From NCBI RefSeq assembly GCF_020509005.1, contig NC_063024.1, forward strand, positions 1,860,001 through 1,924,000: a stretch of 64,000 bases of DNA. The letters run 5' to 3'. The stretch's first letter is position 1, and the number at the start of each line of letters is the position of its first letter. A program made the translations under genes and the position numbers. The notes under the pieces were generated by a model. It did not search any database and was not told where the DNA came from. It worked only from the letters and a program-made list of their open reading frames with translations. Below are positions 12,925 through 24,969 of the stretch, piece by piece. Source of the DNA: Fulvia fulva (Eukaryota; Ascomycota; Dothideomycetes; Mycosphaerellales; Mycosphaerellaceae).

Positions 12925-13592
12925 GACCTTCCTCTTTCTACTACGCCTTTCTAAGCCCGTAACGACGCTCTAAGACGTAATAATACCTATTATAAACCCT
13001 GTCTCGTCGAAGTTATAGGTGTCCTAGTTAAGGATACTATACTTCTCCTTTATATTACGTATAAGTAAGAACTACCTCTCGATAACGTCTAGATCTTCTA
13101 TTAGGGCTCGCTAACGATTGTATCTACGTGTTATACGAACCTTTAGCTCACGATACCGCCTAATAAACCTGTCTGTCTAATTAAGACTAGCGGGCTTAAG
13201 ACCCTTCTCTTATAGTAATAAATCGGCTATTGCTCGTATACTAGCCTTTAATAGCGGGAAACCTCTAAGATCTAGCTCGAGTATATACTTAAGTATTACC
13301 CTCCCTTCTAGCTCTATAAGCTTCTTCGAATTAGGCTCGTAGTCACCCCGAGGAGGTCGTCTATTCAATCGATACCCTAGTATAGTTCGAGACGCGTCGT
13401 ATACCTTTATAGCAAGTCGATTCGTAATTGTCGCGTCGCGTTTCGTAGCCTAGACAGCTAAGGTCAGTTTGGCCTCGTTTGAAGACAATATACGCTATAA
13501 TAGTGTTTATATAGCTATATCTATAGAAGTAGTATAGTTCTTAGCAAAAGTGGCCCGCTCGGTAGTATAGCCCGCTCGGTAGTAAAGTACGT
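12925..13592 (-). mobile_element. Fot1/pogo-like transposon, 5' half only
   Basis: Read on the minus strand from 13592, this opens with a terminal repeat almost identical to that of the full-length transposon at 21642-23507, including two tandem ACTACCGAGCGGGC motifs. A TA lies outside the terminus (13593-13594), as in Tc1/mariner-type insertion. It then follows the N-terminal DNA-binding part of the transposase with the same landmarks. Similarity stops near 12925, just after the first catalytic aspartate region. The catalytic half and second terminal repeat are missing, so it cannot be mobilised as a normal two-ended substrate. Confidence 0.85.
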
Positions 13593-13594
13593 TA

Positions 13595-15060
13595 AGCAAT
13601 TTAGGGAGATTTACAAAAAGGAGAAGAAGAAGGTATAGGATACCGAAGCTTAGAACTAGGCTCTATAGAAGGAGGTTAACGATCTAAAGACTCGACTCTA
13701 AGCTACTAAAGACACTAAATAGAATAGAGGTAAGGGCCGCTCTAGTCGCCGACCCTCCTATTTACCTCCGCGCGAGACTTTACTCGAGTAGCTAATACGT
13801 AAGTATCGTAAAGCTACTAGTAGAGGCGGCGGCGGAGGCGGTAGTAACGATAATAATAACGGTAATCGTAATAACGACTAAGGACGTAATAGAAACCGTC
13901 TACGACCTAATAATAATAACGGTCGCGACTCTTAAGCGCGTAATACCCGTATATAGACTCCTATAACCGAACTTTTAGAACGCCTATTTACTATTGACCG
14001 TACTCTAATATACGGTATCGAGGTTAGTAAGGGCGTACCTAACCCGAAGTACTTTAAGAACGATAACGACCCTAACTTCGATAGTTAGTATAGTAGCGTA
14101 CTTCTTAAGCTAACTATAACTACTTTCCGCTCCGAGGTAGACGGTCTACGCTTTATATATAGATAGACATAGGGTGACCCTTAGAGAAGTATTAAGCCGA
14201 GGATCCCCGTGCCTAGACAATTATTATTTCACGAGTTTAAGACTAGTAAAGAACTAATAGATTAGATAACGCGCTAGTACGGCACTCGTAACGAAGGAAC
14301 TAAGGCTATAGTTAATATCGCTACCTATAAGTAGGAGTAGGGCGAGACCTTTATTACCTTCTACGCTCGCTACTCGAAGCTACGTACTTAGACAGAGTAG
14401 ACCGACGAGACTAAGCTAATACTATTTCGTAACCGCCTAAACCGTAAGTACTTTATTAAGACTTTCGGCGATAGGTAAGTAGATAGACGCTTATACGATA
14501 TATAGGATATTATTAAGGAATATACGGTATTAGATAAGAGCTTCTATAAGACCGACCGACTATATCTATAGAAGGAGCGCCTACGTAGTAACCGTAATTC
14601 AAACAATAACGGCGTATAGGGCGGTAGTAATACCGTAGGCGCCGTAGCTACTAGTACGACCGCTATCATCGTCTAGCGACTACTATAATACGTAGGTACG
14701 AAGAAGAAGGAGGACCTACCGGTTCACTTATAGAACCTGCCTTTATAAAACCGTAAGTAGCGGGAGGACTTTAAGAAGTAGAGTAAGTACTAGCGCTACC
14801 GTATAGGCTCGTACGTATTTACGAATCCCAAATACCTAATATATAGTTATAACGGCGACTACCGCCCTCTACGTCACGAAATAACGCGAACGCTAACCCG
14901 AACCTAAGCCTTAGCTCCCTTACTACCGACCTATAGTTATAGGGAAATAGTACGACCGCTACCTAAGCGTAGTAGATAGCGGTTAGTAACCGAACTTTCT
15001 AAGATAGAAAGAGTATAATATTAAGAGATATAGAATATAAAAGACGGACTATATTAAGAA
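13595..15060 (+). pseudogene. Gypsy-B gag, RIP-degraded
   Basis: A plus-strand gag of the gypsy-1 family. It begins mid-protein (YKKEKKKV), next to the Fot fragment. It then has a Gly/Asn-rich linker with GGGGGG and NNNN runs, and the gag core with TIDRTLI, PKYFKNDNDP, LILFRNRLNRKYFIKTFGDR and YTVLDKSFYKT. TAG codons interrupt it. The N-terminus was probably displaced by the Fot insertion or lost in the deletion that removed half of that transposon. The protease and RT follow after LINE insertion A. Confidence 0.8.
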
Positions 15061-15301
15061 GCTTAAGATATCGGTATATATACTAAATAAATAATAACTA
15101 GCTATATACCCTTATATAGTATTACCCGTAATAATATAATATAAAAAGGCTCGCGGCCTTATAGATTCTATGTCTACCTCTCTCTTTCTTAATTAGATAT
15201 TATACGTAAATATATAACCCCCTTAATCCCTTTAACGAAGAATAGACAATTAATACTAGGAGATAGATCGGCTATAGCGCGTTAGATTATATATATAGCC
15301 C
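15061..15301 (+). pseudogene. Gypsy-B gag-protease linker, target of LINE insertion A
   Basis: This degraded segment links the gag to the protease and reads through to the sequence after 16884. Its last 14 bases (15288-15301) are repeated at 16871-16884, giving the target-site duplication of LINE insertion A. No domain is clear within the segment itself. Confidence 0.55.
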
Positions 15302-15867
15302 GGTTAATAACGAGAATCACCTATACGTAGTATCGGCTACGAACCTCTCGTCTTACTACGAGAGAGCTAAGTATTCTTACGCTAGAGCGTCGTAGGCGCG
15401 ACGGGCGCGTAACGTAGGCAAAGCCGCGGCGAATAGAGGACTACTAGTAAAACGGGTATAAAAACTATCCGACAAGCGTGTACTCGTATCGGGAGCGAGT
15501 CCCTCTTCTTTCTACGTATAAGAAGGGCGCGGAACCGTAGCCTATACGCTCGATAGGACACCTCTAGTATAAGTATAGAATTTTTACCTCCGGAGACCGT
15601 AAACCGAGCGGGCCGAGCGATAAACATTAGACGAGCGGACTATAGAACAAGAACTAAGCGGACTATACGACGGCGTCGAGCGGACTACGAAACAATCTAG
15701 TATTTTCTAGCGGGCAATACGGTAGGTAGGTAGACATACGGCGAAGCCTATAAGGGCCTATTAAGTACCCGGTATAGGAACGAGGGTTTTGCCTAAGGTA
15801 CTACCTATTCCGCTATATAACGTACCTAGTCTAATATAGTAGATTACGACGAGGAAAAGACGATAGC
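15302..15867 (+). repeat. Shared 5' block of chimeric LINE insertions, copy A
   Basis: About 565 bp, beginning GG shortly before ACGAGAATCACC and ending GAGGAAAAGACGATAGCC. It contains a TATA-like GGGTATAAAAAC near 15454, many CpGs, and no convincing coding frame. It matches 59090-59653 over its whole length with a few CpA/TpA differences, but the sequences after the block differ completely. It could be an independent RNA joined by template switching, or the 5' UTR of a LINE with internal deletions. Confidence 0.8.
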
Positions 15868-16870
15868 CTAAGTAAGGAAAAGACGGCTATTAGGACGGGG
15901 GAAAGACGTATAATACGAGTAGATTAGTTCTATAATCGGGAAGGATCGAGGGTAGGGTAATAAGGAACTTTATATTAGTTAGTAGGTAGAAACGTAAGGA
16001 GTACGCTACCCGGCGTAGTGTATACCCCGAGCAAACCTACGAGGTATAGACGGCCGCTTTCTAGAGATAGGCTACGGTAACGCGAAGGGCGTCAAAACCT
16101 AGGGCGTAGTATATACTAGTAGCGACGGCTAATACTGTCTATATAGCCCGAGAGGACGGATACGTATATTGGTTAATAGAGAGCACTAAAGGGCTCAGGC
16201 CTATAGAGGTAGATATTAGCTTAAGGAGCAATTAGGGAGGGAGGGCGTAGAGGGAAGCTTTTACTCCGGGCTAACCTCTCGAAACGAGGCTATACGGTAG
16301 TACTAGATAAGTAGGAAAGCGCGGTTAAGACTTACTACCTTATCTCGTAGCTAGCTTACTAAATACGATTTCTTCCTGACCTAAAACCCGGAGTATATAG
16401 TGCTATACTATACTAAGTAGGTAAAAGGGAGAAGCTAGTAGAGGGCGAAGGTAAGAGATAGGCAATACTAGGCTATTATCTAGAATAGACAAGATATAAG
16501 GAGAGTGATAAGATAGATCCTTAACGAGGACTACCTAGAGCAATTCTCCCTAGTAGTAGAAACGGAAAGGTGGATAGAGAGGAGGGAGAGAGAGAGAAGA
16601 GCCGGGGAAATAGAAGGGAGAAAGGGAATCGAGAGGAGGATATTACTAGGGTTACGGGCAAGGTAGTTATAGGGTAATAACTATAATACTAGCGTACTCT
16701 AAAGGAAGGAGAACGAAAGGACAAGATAGGAAAGAACGAGGAGGGCAAAGACGAGGAGGTTTTTATCCGTTAATCGGGTTTCCTACCTATATAAATAGAC
16801 CTAAATAGCGAGAGACCTATATAGGCTATAAGGCACTAAAACAGGCGAATGAATAATCTATCTATCTATC
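15302..16870 (+). mobile_element. Chimeric LINE insertion A (5' block plus LINE 3' part)
   Basis: A 1,569-bp insertion bounded by a 14-bp duplication (tatatatatagccc, 15288-15301 and 16871-16884). Bases 15302-15867 are a block nearly identical to 59090-59653. The later part translates as a LINE ORF2 C-terminus, with NPEYIVLYYTK matching the C-terminal zinc-finger region of the long LINE copies and ILNEDYLEQFSL near the end. It ends in a tract of ATCT repeats. There is no RT core, so it is a non-autonomous composite. The LINE part is a different family from that in insertion B. Confidence 0.75.
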
Positions 16871-19800
16871 TATATATATAGCCCTTATAGACGTAGTTAT
16901 CGGCGGTCATTACGAGTAAATACTATACTACGTTACCGACCTCGAATACAATATCGTCTTTAGACTACCGTAGCTCTCCGCGTATAACCCGAATATCTTC
17001 TAGGAAACTAGCGAGGTAGCGTTTAGATCTAACTACTACTTCGGTTACTATCTATATAACAAGACATCGATAATAGTATAATCTCTAAACTATATTAGTA
17101 GAACCTAGTAAACGAAATATAGACTAAAGCCCTTTACTAGCGAATTAGTAGGATTTATAGCCGGAGGGGCGGAGCTAAATATGTCCGCTCTAGAGGTAGA
17201 TAAAGAGGTAGATTACTAAGAAGTCTCGTAGCGCGTATAGGAGATGTACGCGTACCGGCCTAGGGCCGAGTACTTCTATATTATACCTACGGGACGCGAG
17301 GATAACGATAATAACGATGATAGCCTTAAACTAAGCGCGATAGTAGCTAATGACCTAGATTAGTTCTTAAACAAGCAGTTTAACAACAATCCTAAAGAGA
17401 AGCTCCCGCCTATATACTACGACATTATAGATACTTTCTTAGTAAAGGACTACGAGGGACTCCTACCTTACCGACTAGGTATCGACTACGAGATTTATAT
17501 TAAACCCGGTAGACCTTAAGAACCGCTATATCGAAAGCTATACGGACTAGCCGAGAAGGAGAATAAAGTCGTTAAGAAATAGTTACTCGAATAGACTTTA
17601 GAAGGTAAGGCACGTAGGGCCGGTTAGAAAACAAGCTAGTTACCGGTACTAGTATTAGTAGTAAGAAAGCCTAGAGGAGGGCTACGAGTATATATTAACT
17701 ACCGTAGGCTAAACGCTATTACTATTAAGAATCGCTATCCTATTCTATTAATATAGGAAATGCTTAACCGTATATAAGGAAAGAAGTACTTTACGAAACT
17801 AGATATTATAGTAGCCTTTAATAAGTAACGTATCGTGGAAGGGCACGAGTAGCTAATAGCTTTCGTAATACGCTACGGTATATATAAATACCTTGTATTA
17901 CCGTTCGGCCTCTATAACGGACCCGTAACCTTTTAGTTATACATTAATAAGGTTCTATAGGAACATCTAGATGACTTTGTGTTAGTATATCTAGATAACG
18001 TCCTTATCTTTAGCGACACTCTAGAGGAATACGTCGAACACGTACGAAAGGTATTAATTAAGCTACGAGATGCCGGGCTTACTATTAATATCGATAAGTC
18101 CGAGTTCTACTAGGAACGTATAAAATATCTAGGCCTTATTATTATACCCTACGGTATCGAGATAGACCCGGAGAAATTGGAATATATATAGACCTAGGAA
18201 GCACTAACTAATCTTAAGGATATCTAAGCCTTTCTAGGATTCGCGAACTTCTACCGTAGGTTTATTGAGGCCTTCTCTCATATTACATCCCTATTAACTA
18301 ACCTAACGAAGTTAGATAGGCCTAGTAAATATAAGAACCGTAGAATCAACTAGACTAATAATTACTAGAGGGCATTCGAGGCGTTAAAAGTAGCGTTTAG
18401 TAAGGCGGGTATACTAGTATACTATATACCGGGTAGGTAGACCGTCGGCGAGACTAACTCCTTAGACTTTGTTAATGTAGGTGTACTGTTATAATACGAC
18501 GGGTAGGGAGTGTTATATCCTATAGCTTTCTATTCGAAGAAGCTGAGCCCCTAGGAGTATAATTACGAGATCTACGATAAGGAATTCCTCGCGATTATTA
18601 AAGTATTCGAAGAGTAGCGCCCGGAGCTTACTTACGAAGTAGACGAGGACGGCGATCTAGTCAAAGTGTTTATAGACTATAAGAACCTCGAATATTTTAT
18701 AACTACGAAGTAGCTAAATCGCCGATAAGCGTAATAGATAGAATTTCTATTATAATTCAACTTCTAGATTATATACCGCCTAGGTATATAAGGAACGAAG
18801 CTAGACAGCCTAACGAGACGTAGCTAGGACCTTCCGTAGGGGGTAGACGATCCGAGAAATTAGTACTAGTATTAGACATTACTTCCGCTAGAGCGATTCC
18901 TTAAGATCGACTCTATACGAGCTACTATCGAAGATACGCCCGAAGAAGAAGAGACGACTCCCCTATATCCTAAAGTAATCGAGTTTATTCTAGAACTAGA
19001 ACAGGTACTATAAATATAGCTAGTACTAGCTTAGGAAGTATAGACTACGAATAAAGCCGAAGTCGAAGCTAAACTCGAGTACCGTATAACGACTACTTAC
19101 GCCCTAGACTAAGAACTTAAGGCAGTAATTAAGGTACTACGGAAAGATAGTACTATCCCTCTACTCTTATAGAAGGCGAAGATATACCCTACGCACTATA
19201 AGGTAGATAGTAATATGTTGTATATACGAAACTAGTACGATAGTTAGAGCCTATAGGTACCCGATAGTTAGGCCCTACGGTTTCGGCTTATTAGAATAAA
19301 TTATAACGCTCTAGTAGTAGGATATCTAGGACGAGCTCGAACCTATAAACTCGTAGTACGAGAATTCTATTGGCCTGGCTTAGTAAGATTAGTACGTAGA
19401 TATACCGCGAATTGCCGTATATACCGTACGACGAAATCTCTATACTCCTAGCTACCTAGATTATTACACCTACTTTTAGTACCGGACCGACCTTAGAGGT
19501 ATATCGCGGTAGATTTCGTAGTCGGACTTCCTAATAGTACCCTCGATATTATAACCTATAACAATATTATAACCGTAATAGATAGGCTAACGAAGGAAGT
19601 CGAGCTAATTCCGATCGGAGCAATAACTATATAGAATGCGGCAAGACTTTTCCTTAAGTATATATTCTCCCGACGCGGATTTCCTAATACTATTACTTTA
19701 GACCGCGGCAAGTAATAGGTTACTACCTTCTAGAAGAAACTTTATAAGATACTTCGTACAAGTCGTAAGCTAAGTTCTTTATACTACCTAGAAACTAACA

Positions 19801-21146
19801 GACAGTCGGAACGTACTAACTAAGTAATAGAATAGTATCTCCGTATATTTACTAACGAGGCATAAGATAACTAGGTAGAATAGCTTTGTCTAGCTTAGTT
19901 CGCGATTAATAACCACCTTTCTAAAACTACTAGTATGTCGCTATTCTACGCTACTTTAGGCTATAACCCTAAGTTTATAGAGCGCGTAGACCTAAGCGCT
20001 AGAAAAGAGGGAGGACTAACTACTCTCTAGCGACTAGATACGCGATCGGCTAAAGCCTTTATACGCCGGATTTGCGACCTTTATAAGCACCTTTAAGGAA
20101 ATATACGGATATTATAAGCTCTCTAAGCTAAAGTAGTAAACCGCTACCGAAGCATCCCGCTAGACTATAAAGTAGGCGGCTAGGTATACCTAAGTACTAA
20201 GAACATCCGTACGACTCGACTATCTAAGAAGCTCGATAGAAGGTACGCTAGCCCGTACTAGATTATAGAAGTTATACTAGCTAAGCTCTTATATAAACTA
20301 AGATTATCGGACGCTATAGTAGGACTCGATAACTGCTTTTATACCTCGTTACTTTAGCGAGCCAATCATCCCGACTTCCTACTACTCGAAGGCTAGTATC
20401 TAGTACTACTACCGCCGATAACTATCGAGCCCGACACTACCGAAGCCGATATCGTCGCTAATATAGTCGTAATACCTATATTTATATATATATATAAGGT
20501 AGAGAAGATCTTAGATATATATACCCGTAAGCGAGTAGGTAAAGTGAAGAAGAGGTAGAAGCGTGAAGTAGACACTTAGTATAAGGTGAAATAGCTTAAA
20601 TATTAGAATAAGGAGGATAGTAAGACCTAGTAACCGGCTAAGAACATGTTTAAACACGCGGCCGCCGCTATTATAGACTTTTACTATAACCGGCCGGAGT
20701 TATCTACGCCTATAGGCTTCGTAGCTCTATCTAATTAGGTTCTCCTAAGTAATAAGGTACTCGGGCTTAATACGATTAGGGTTAATAGTAATACCGTTAC
20801 GAATAAGTTGTCTCGAGCTATACCTCTAATAGAATCTACTTAGTAGATTAAAATCTATAGAGCCTATAATAATACCTAATCTTAGCTATAAGGATTATAC
20901 GCGAGTACTAGCCGAAGACAGACTTAGGTCTAGGGTAAGCTAGCTAACTAGGTAGTATATTTCTCGAAGGGAGCCGGTCGCGGATAGGCTAGTTATAGAT
21001 AGATAGGATATAGATATGTTACTAGACGATAACAAGGTATTAGAGGATAATTAGACCTTCGTACGGTTATAGAGTAGTATAGGCAAGTGGCCGTATAAGA
21101 TAGATAACGCTTAGAGGACTAAGACGCGTTTTAAGAGGGGGGGTAC
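16871..21146 (+). pseudogene. Gypsy-B pol with chromodomain, RIP-degraded
   Basis: This continues the gag-protease frame after insertion A. In order: protease region, pre-RT segment with YRPRAEYFYI (near 17250), RT with [11 protein letters not shown] and [11 protein letters not shown], catalytic box YLDN at 17988-17999 (Asp to Asn), RNase H (EYNYEIYDKEFLAI), integrase with AVDFVVGLP-type and TLDRG-type blocks, and a chromodomain starting VEKILDIYTRKR near 20497. It ends at a polypurine tract (aagaggggggg) just before the LTR at 21147. TAG/TAA codons recur throughout. It is the most complete representative of its family in the window but is clearly dead. Confidence 0.85.
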
Positions 21147-21341
21147 TATTACGGGTAGCCTACCCCTCACTATAGCTACGTCGGCCCGGGTGAACCGCGG
21201 ACCTTCCGTATTAGGTTAGCGCGGCTTAGCTTTACTTTATAACTTCGCCGCGCCTCGCGCTCCTCTTTCGTAGCTTCGTAGAATACCAACTCTCCTATTC
21301 GGACCCTATAGTACGCGCGCCCTTATAAACGGCCCCCTTAT
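21147..21341 (+). repeat. LTR between gypsy-B and gypsy-E (TATTACGGG family)
   Basis: This follows the polypurine tract and the triplet TAC, starts TATTACGGG, and shares the blocks CGCGGACCTTCCGTAT and CGCGCCTCGCGCTCCTCTTT with 5872-6070 and 32454-32640. It is the 3' LTR of gypsy-B. No second LTR precedes gypsy-E, whose own 3' LTR is of the same family, so this copy may serve as the 5' LTR of gypsy-E in a tandem arrangement. The 3' edge is approximate. Confidence 0.8.
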
Positions 21342-21641
21342 ACTTTATTAGACCGCCTTTACTAACCGTAGAATACGTACTACGAAGGACCTATAAAGTA
21401 ATAGGTTAAAGATATAGAAACTACGCTTATCGCGAGTTTTCTATACTAATCGCGCGATAAACGTAATAGGTCTAAGTTAATAAGAGTAATCGTACCTTTA
21501 TTATAAGATACTAGCTAGGAGTATAGGCGGTAGGTACTCCCTACTTGCTAGTCGCCCTAAGATCGGCCGCGAGTCGCTTATATTTAATAGTAGCTAGACT
21601 TAAGGTCACTAAACCTAACCCTAATAGCTAACTAACGAGTA
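21342..21641 (+). other. Leader-like segment before the Fot insertion
   Basis: No gene is visible in these 300 bases. Their position between an LTR and the gag that resumes after the Fot transposon suggests the untranslated leader and first gag codons of gypsy-E. The last two bases (TA, 21640-21641) are the target duplicated by the Fot insertion; the other TA is at 23508-23509. Confidence 0.4.
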
Positions 21642-21710
21642 ACGTGCTTTACTACCGAGCGGGCTATACTACCGAGCGGGCCACTTTTACTAAGAACTGT
21701 ACTACTTCTA
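21642..21710 (+). repeat. Fot-like left terminal inverted repeat
   Basis: Starts acgtgctttactacc and carries ACTACCGAGCGGGC twice. It pairs with 23439-23507. The tandem motif probably serves as a double transposase binding site. Confidence 0.85.
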
Positions 21711-21724
21711 TAGATATAGCTATA

Positions 21725-23390
21725 CAACTACTATTATAGCGTATATTGTCTTCAAAAGAGGCCAAACTGACCTTAGCTGTCTAGGCTACGAAACGCGACG
21801 CGACAATTACGAATCGACTTGCTATAAAGGTATACGACGCGTCTCGAACTATACTAGGGTATCGATTGAATAGACGACCTCCTCGGGGTGACTACGAGCC
21901 TAATTCGAAGAAGCTTATAGAGCTAGAAGGGAGGGTAATACTTAAGTATATACTCGAGCTAGATCTTAGAGGTTTCCCGCTATTAAAGGCTAGTATACGA
22001 GCAATGGCCAATTCATTACTATAAGAGAAGGGTCTTAAGCCCGCTAGTCTTAATTAGATAGACAGGTTCATTTAGCGGTATCGTAAGCTAAAGGTTTATA
22101 TAATACGTAGATACGATCGTTAGCAAGCCCTAATAGGAGATCTAGACGTTATCGAGAGGTAGTTCTTACTTATACGTAATATAAAGGAGGAGTATAGTAT
22201 CCTTAACTAGGACACCTATAACTTCGATGAGATAGGGTTTATAATAGGTATCATTACGTCTTAGAGCGTCGTTACGGGTTTAGAAAGGCGTAGTAGAAAG
22301 AGGAAGGTCGTTTAATAGGGTAATAGAGAATAGGTAACAGTAATTAAGACTATCTATATAGACGGAGTAGCGCTCCTACCCTACGTTATCCTTATAGGTA
22401 AATAGTATATTAGTACCTAGTACTAAGACGGCAACTTTAGTCTAGACTAGACAATCGGGCTAATAGAGAACGGCTAGACCAACAATAAGTTTAGTATACG
22501 GTAGCTAGAGTATTTCTAGAAGTATACTATAGCTCGTACGGCTAGGGTATAGAGACTACTTATTATCGATAGCTACGAGAGCTATAACTCGAAGGCATTC
22601 TAGAATCTATATAGAGAATATAAGATCTTGGCCCTATATATACTATCGCACGCCTCGTACTTACTCTAGCTATTAGATATAGGTTACTATTCGCCTTTAA
22701 AGAAGGTATACGGTGCTTAGCTCTCGGGCTTAGTATACTAGCGCATTACTTATATCGATAAAGTAGAGTTTCAACGCGCCTTCCGGGCAGCCTATAACGC
22801 TATATTTAGATAGGAGAATATCCTATCGAGCTTTAGAGGCGCTGGTCTGGTTCTATTCAATCTATAGGTAGTAATAGATAAGCTTAATATCAAGCTACGT
22901 ACGCTAACCCCTCTAGCTCCGGACTCTACCCCTTAGGAGTCGAAGATACTACGAACTACAAAAGAATTCGACTTGTAATCGACACTAGTAACGAACAAAA
23001 TACGTGCCCGGGCAGGTTCATCGCTAAACTCGTTATAGGAAGGGGTATATTAGCTTATAAAAGGGAGTAGAGAGATAGCGTATTAGATAGCTCTTATATA
23101 AAGCGAGATTAGTAAGCTACGTAAGTCTAACGAGGCCCTTATATAGCGGAAAGTACAAAAGCGCAAGTATATTTAGTCTAGAGGGTCTCTAACCTTCGAC
23201 AAGACGTCGTAACTAATACCTCTAGAGGATACTAGGAGGTAGGAAGTGAGTAGAGAGTCGCTAGATAGTGTTCGGCTAGTACTAAGGCTATAACGCTATA
23301 AGCGATATAGCAAGTCGGGGTATAACGTACGTACCTATTAAGTAGACTTACTAGATAGCGAAGAATCTAAAGAGGAATTGTCCTCCTAGT
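21725..23390 (+). pseudogene. Fot1/pogo-like transposase, RIP-degraded
   Basis: The decayed frame contains an N-terminal helix-turn-helix/CENP-B-like part (LTLRGFPLLKASIRAMAN near 21965-22015) and the DDE core. Landmarks in order are YNFDEIGFIIG (first Asp), LIENGWTNNKFSI, LLIIDSYESYNSKAF (second Asp) and LLQLLDIGYYSPLKK (third Asp). All three aspartates can be read, although TAG/TAA codons break the frame. The C-terminus has a tail like GYNVRTYQVDLL, a form seen in fungal pogo transposases (GHNARTC before RIP). The usual family length, about 550 residues, fits. An enzyme from elsewhere would be needed for movement. Confidence 0.85.
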
Positions 23391-23438
23391 AACGATTCTA
23401 TAGGATGTCGTCGTGTTAAGATACCGTCGTAATCAAAG

Positions 23439-23507
23439 TAGAAGTAGTATAGTTCTTAGTAAAAGTAGCCCGCTCGGTAGTATTGCCCGCTCGGTAGTAA
23501 AGTACGT
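23439..23507 (-). repeat. Fot-like right terminal inverted repeat
   Basis: The inverse of 21642-21710, ending in agtacgt before the TA duplication. Read inward, it has the same two ACTACCGAGCGGGC motifs. Confidence 0.85.
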
Positions 23508-23509
23508 TA

Positions 23510-24962
23510 AATATAGTAGCGTATTAAGTAACTAATATAACTAGTTACCGAACCGCCTAAGACGATTAACCTCTCCGACTATATCCGGGACGACGAAGTA
23601 AAAGAATATACGACTAGACAGGATGTTAAGTTTAATTATAACGATAATATAGTAATAGATAAAGGAGAAGGAGAACAATAGGTAGCTAAGACTTTCCGCT
23701 ATAATGTAGAGGAGCTAAAGAACCTAGATATAACCGAGTTCTAAGCCCTTCTAGCTAGTATACCTAAAGTACTATCTACGATCTATTACCTACTTCGACG
23801 CGCCTAAGCCAACGACTATAATAAAACCGCGTTGTTAAAGATATTCGGCTAGGCGTATAATAAGCTTTAGGATAAGAGAGTAGCGGTTAGGATAGCCTAG
23901 GATAAGCTGAAGTAGGACAAGGCCGGGTTTAAGTAGAAGAGGTTAGATATATAGATATTATAGTAGAAGGTAGATAAGTAGGTTAAGTATCTTACGAATA
24001 AGGTCGATAAGTATAAGAGGAACGACCCGGATATCGCTAAAGTAAAGGACAATCTAAAGGTAATTATAGCCGATTATAGTAATATCTAGAAGAGCTTAGA
24101 CAACACGACTAAGGAACGTAATACCGCCGTAAAGGATCGCGACTAGCTAATAGTAGCCCGTGATCTACTCTAATAGTAGGTCGACGATTTTAAGAAACTG
24201 CCGCCTATGCCGGATATAGCTAAGAACCGCGAATATATACTTAACGCTATGTCGTAGATTTAAGACAAGAACGTAGAGCTCTCTAAACTTAAAACCTAGA
24301 TCGTAGAGCACGTTAATTATGTCTAGGACCTCGGGAACTAATAGAGCGACGTCGATAATAAGCTCTCTAACTTTAAGTCTACCGCTAAGGACTATAACCG
24401 CGAGATCGAGTATATTAAGAAGACTAAGGACGACGAAATTATAGACCTAAAGAAGCGACTTGCCGAGAAGCCTAAGTAAGGACGTCGCGGCCGTAGATTG
24501 CGTAAGGATAGTACCTAAGACGACAACCTATCTAATAGCTCTAATAGCTCGAGCTCGTCCGACTCCGATTCTAACTCTAAGCCTAGCGATAACGAAGATC
24601 GCCGTAAGTACCGTAAGAAGAAGTCTAAGAAGAGTAAGCGTAAGAGTAAGGGCGAGGAGCTCGACGCGGACTAGGATACGATACTTAATATCGACCTAAA
24701 CCTTAACGTTATATTTAATATCGATAAGACGGAGGTAAAGAAGTTTAGCGGTAATAGGAATAAGGACAATACGCCTATCGGGCTAACGTTCGAGGTATAG
24801 TAGAACACTTTAGAAACTAAGCTATAGAACACTACGTTCCGTACCTCGAAGGCTATATTAAAGTTCGTATATGACTATACTAAGGGTAGCGCGTTCTAAT
24901 TAATCGGACCTTAAATCCCGTCCCTTACTAGCGTAAAGGGCGACCGTATATATAAGACACTT
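23510..24962 (+). pseudogene. Gypsy-E gag, first part, RIP-degraded
   Basis: A plus-strand gag frame starting in the TA-flanked Fot target. It has a long charged, Lys/Asp-rich segment likely to form a coiled coil (near 23850-24450), then a Ser/Asp-rich stretch with LSNSSNSSSSSDSDS and a basic KKKSKKSKRKSK run (24520-24660). The gag core begins with VKKFSGNRNKDN and reaches GDRIYKTL at 24962, where LINE copy 1 interrupts it. The reading resumes exactly after the duplicated bases at 29826 (NKLIKNLRRRY). TAG stops are numerous. This is a different gag family from gypsy-1/B. Confidence 0.8.
24951..24962 (+). repeat. Target-site duplication of LINE copy 1, left
   Basis: tataagacactt, repeated at 29814-29825. 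Removing the LINE and one copy restores the gypsy-E gag reading. Confidence 0.88.
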
Positions 24963-24969
24963 GGACACG

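Larger units (their letters stand above)
21642..23507 (+). mobile_element. Full-length Fot1/pogo-like DNA transposon
   Basis: An 1,866-bp element with both terminal inverted repeats and a TA target duplication (21640-21641 and 23508-23509), inserted in the gypsy-E leader/gag. The terminal repeats (21642-21710 and 23439-23507) match over about 69 bp with a few CpA/TpG-type differences. Each carries two direct copies of ACTACCGAGCGGGC spaced by about 3 bp. Length and structure fit the Fot1 group of fungal pogo transposons. A 5' half of the same family lies at 12925-13592. Confidence 0.9.

Noticed and set aside
15382..15627. 81-codon open frame on the minus strand in the shared 5' block
   Set aside because: The copy at 59090-59653 does not keep a matching frame of the same length, the sequence is Arg-rich from CpG-rich DNA, and no domain is visible.
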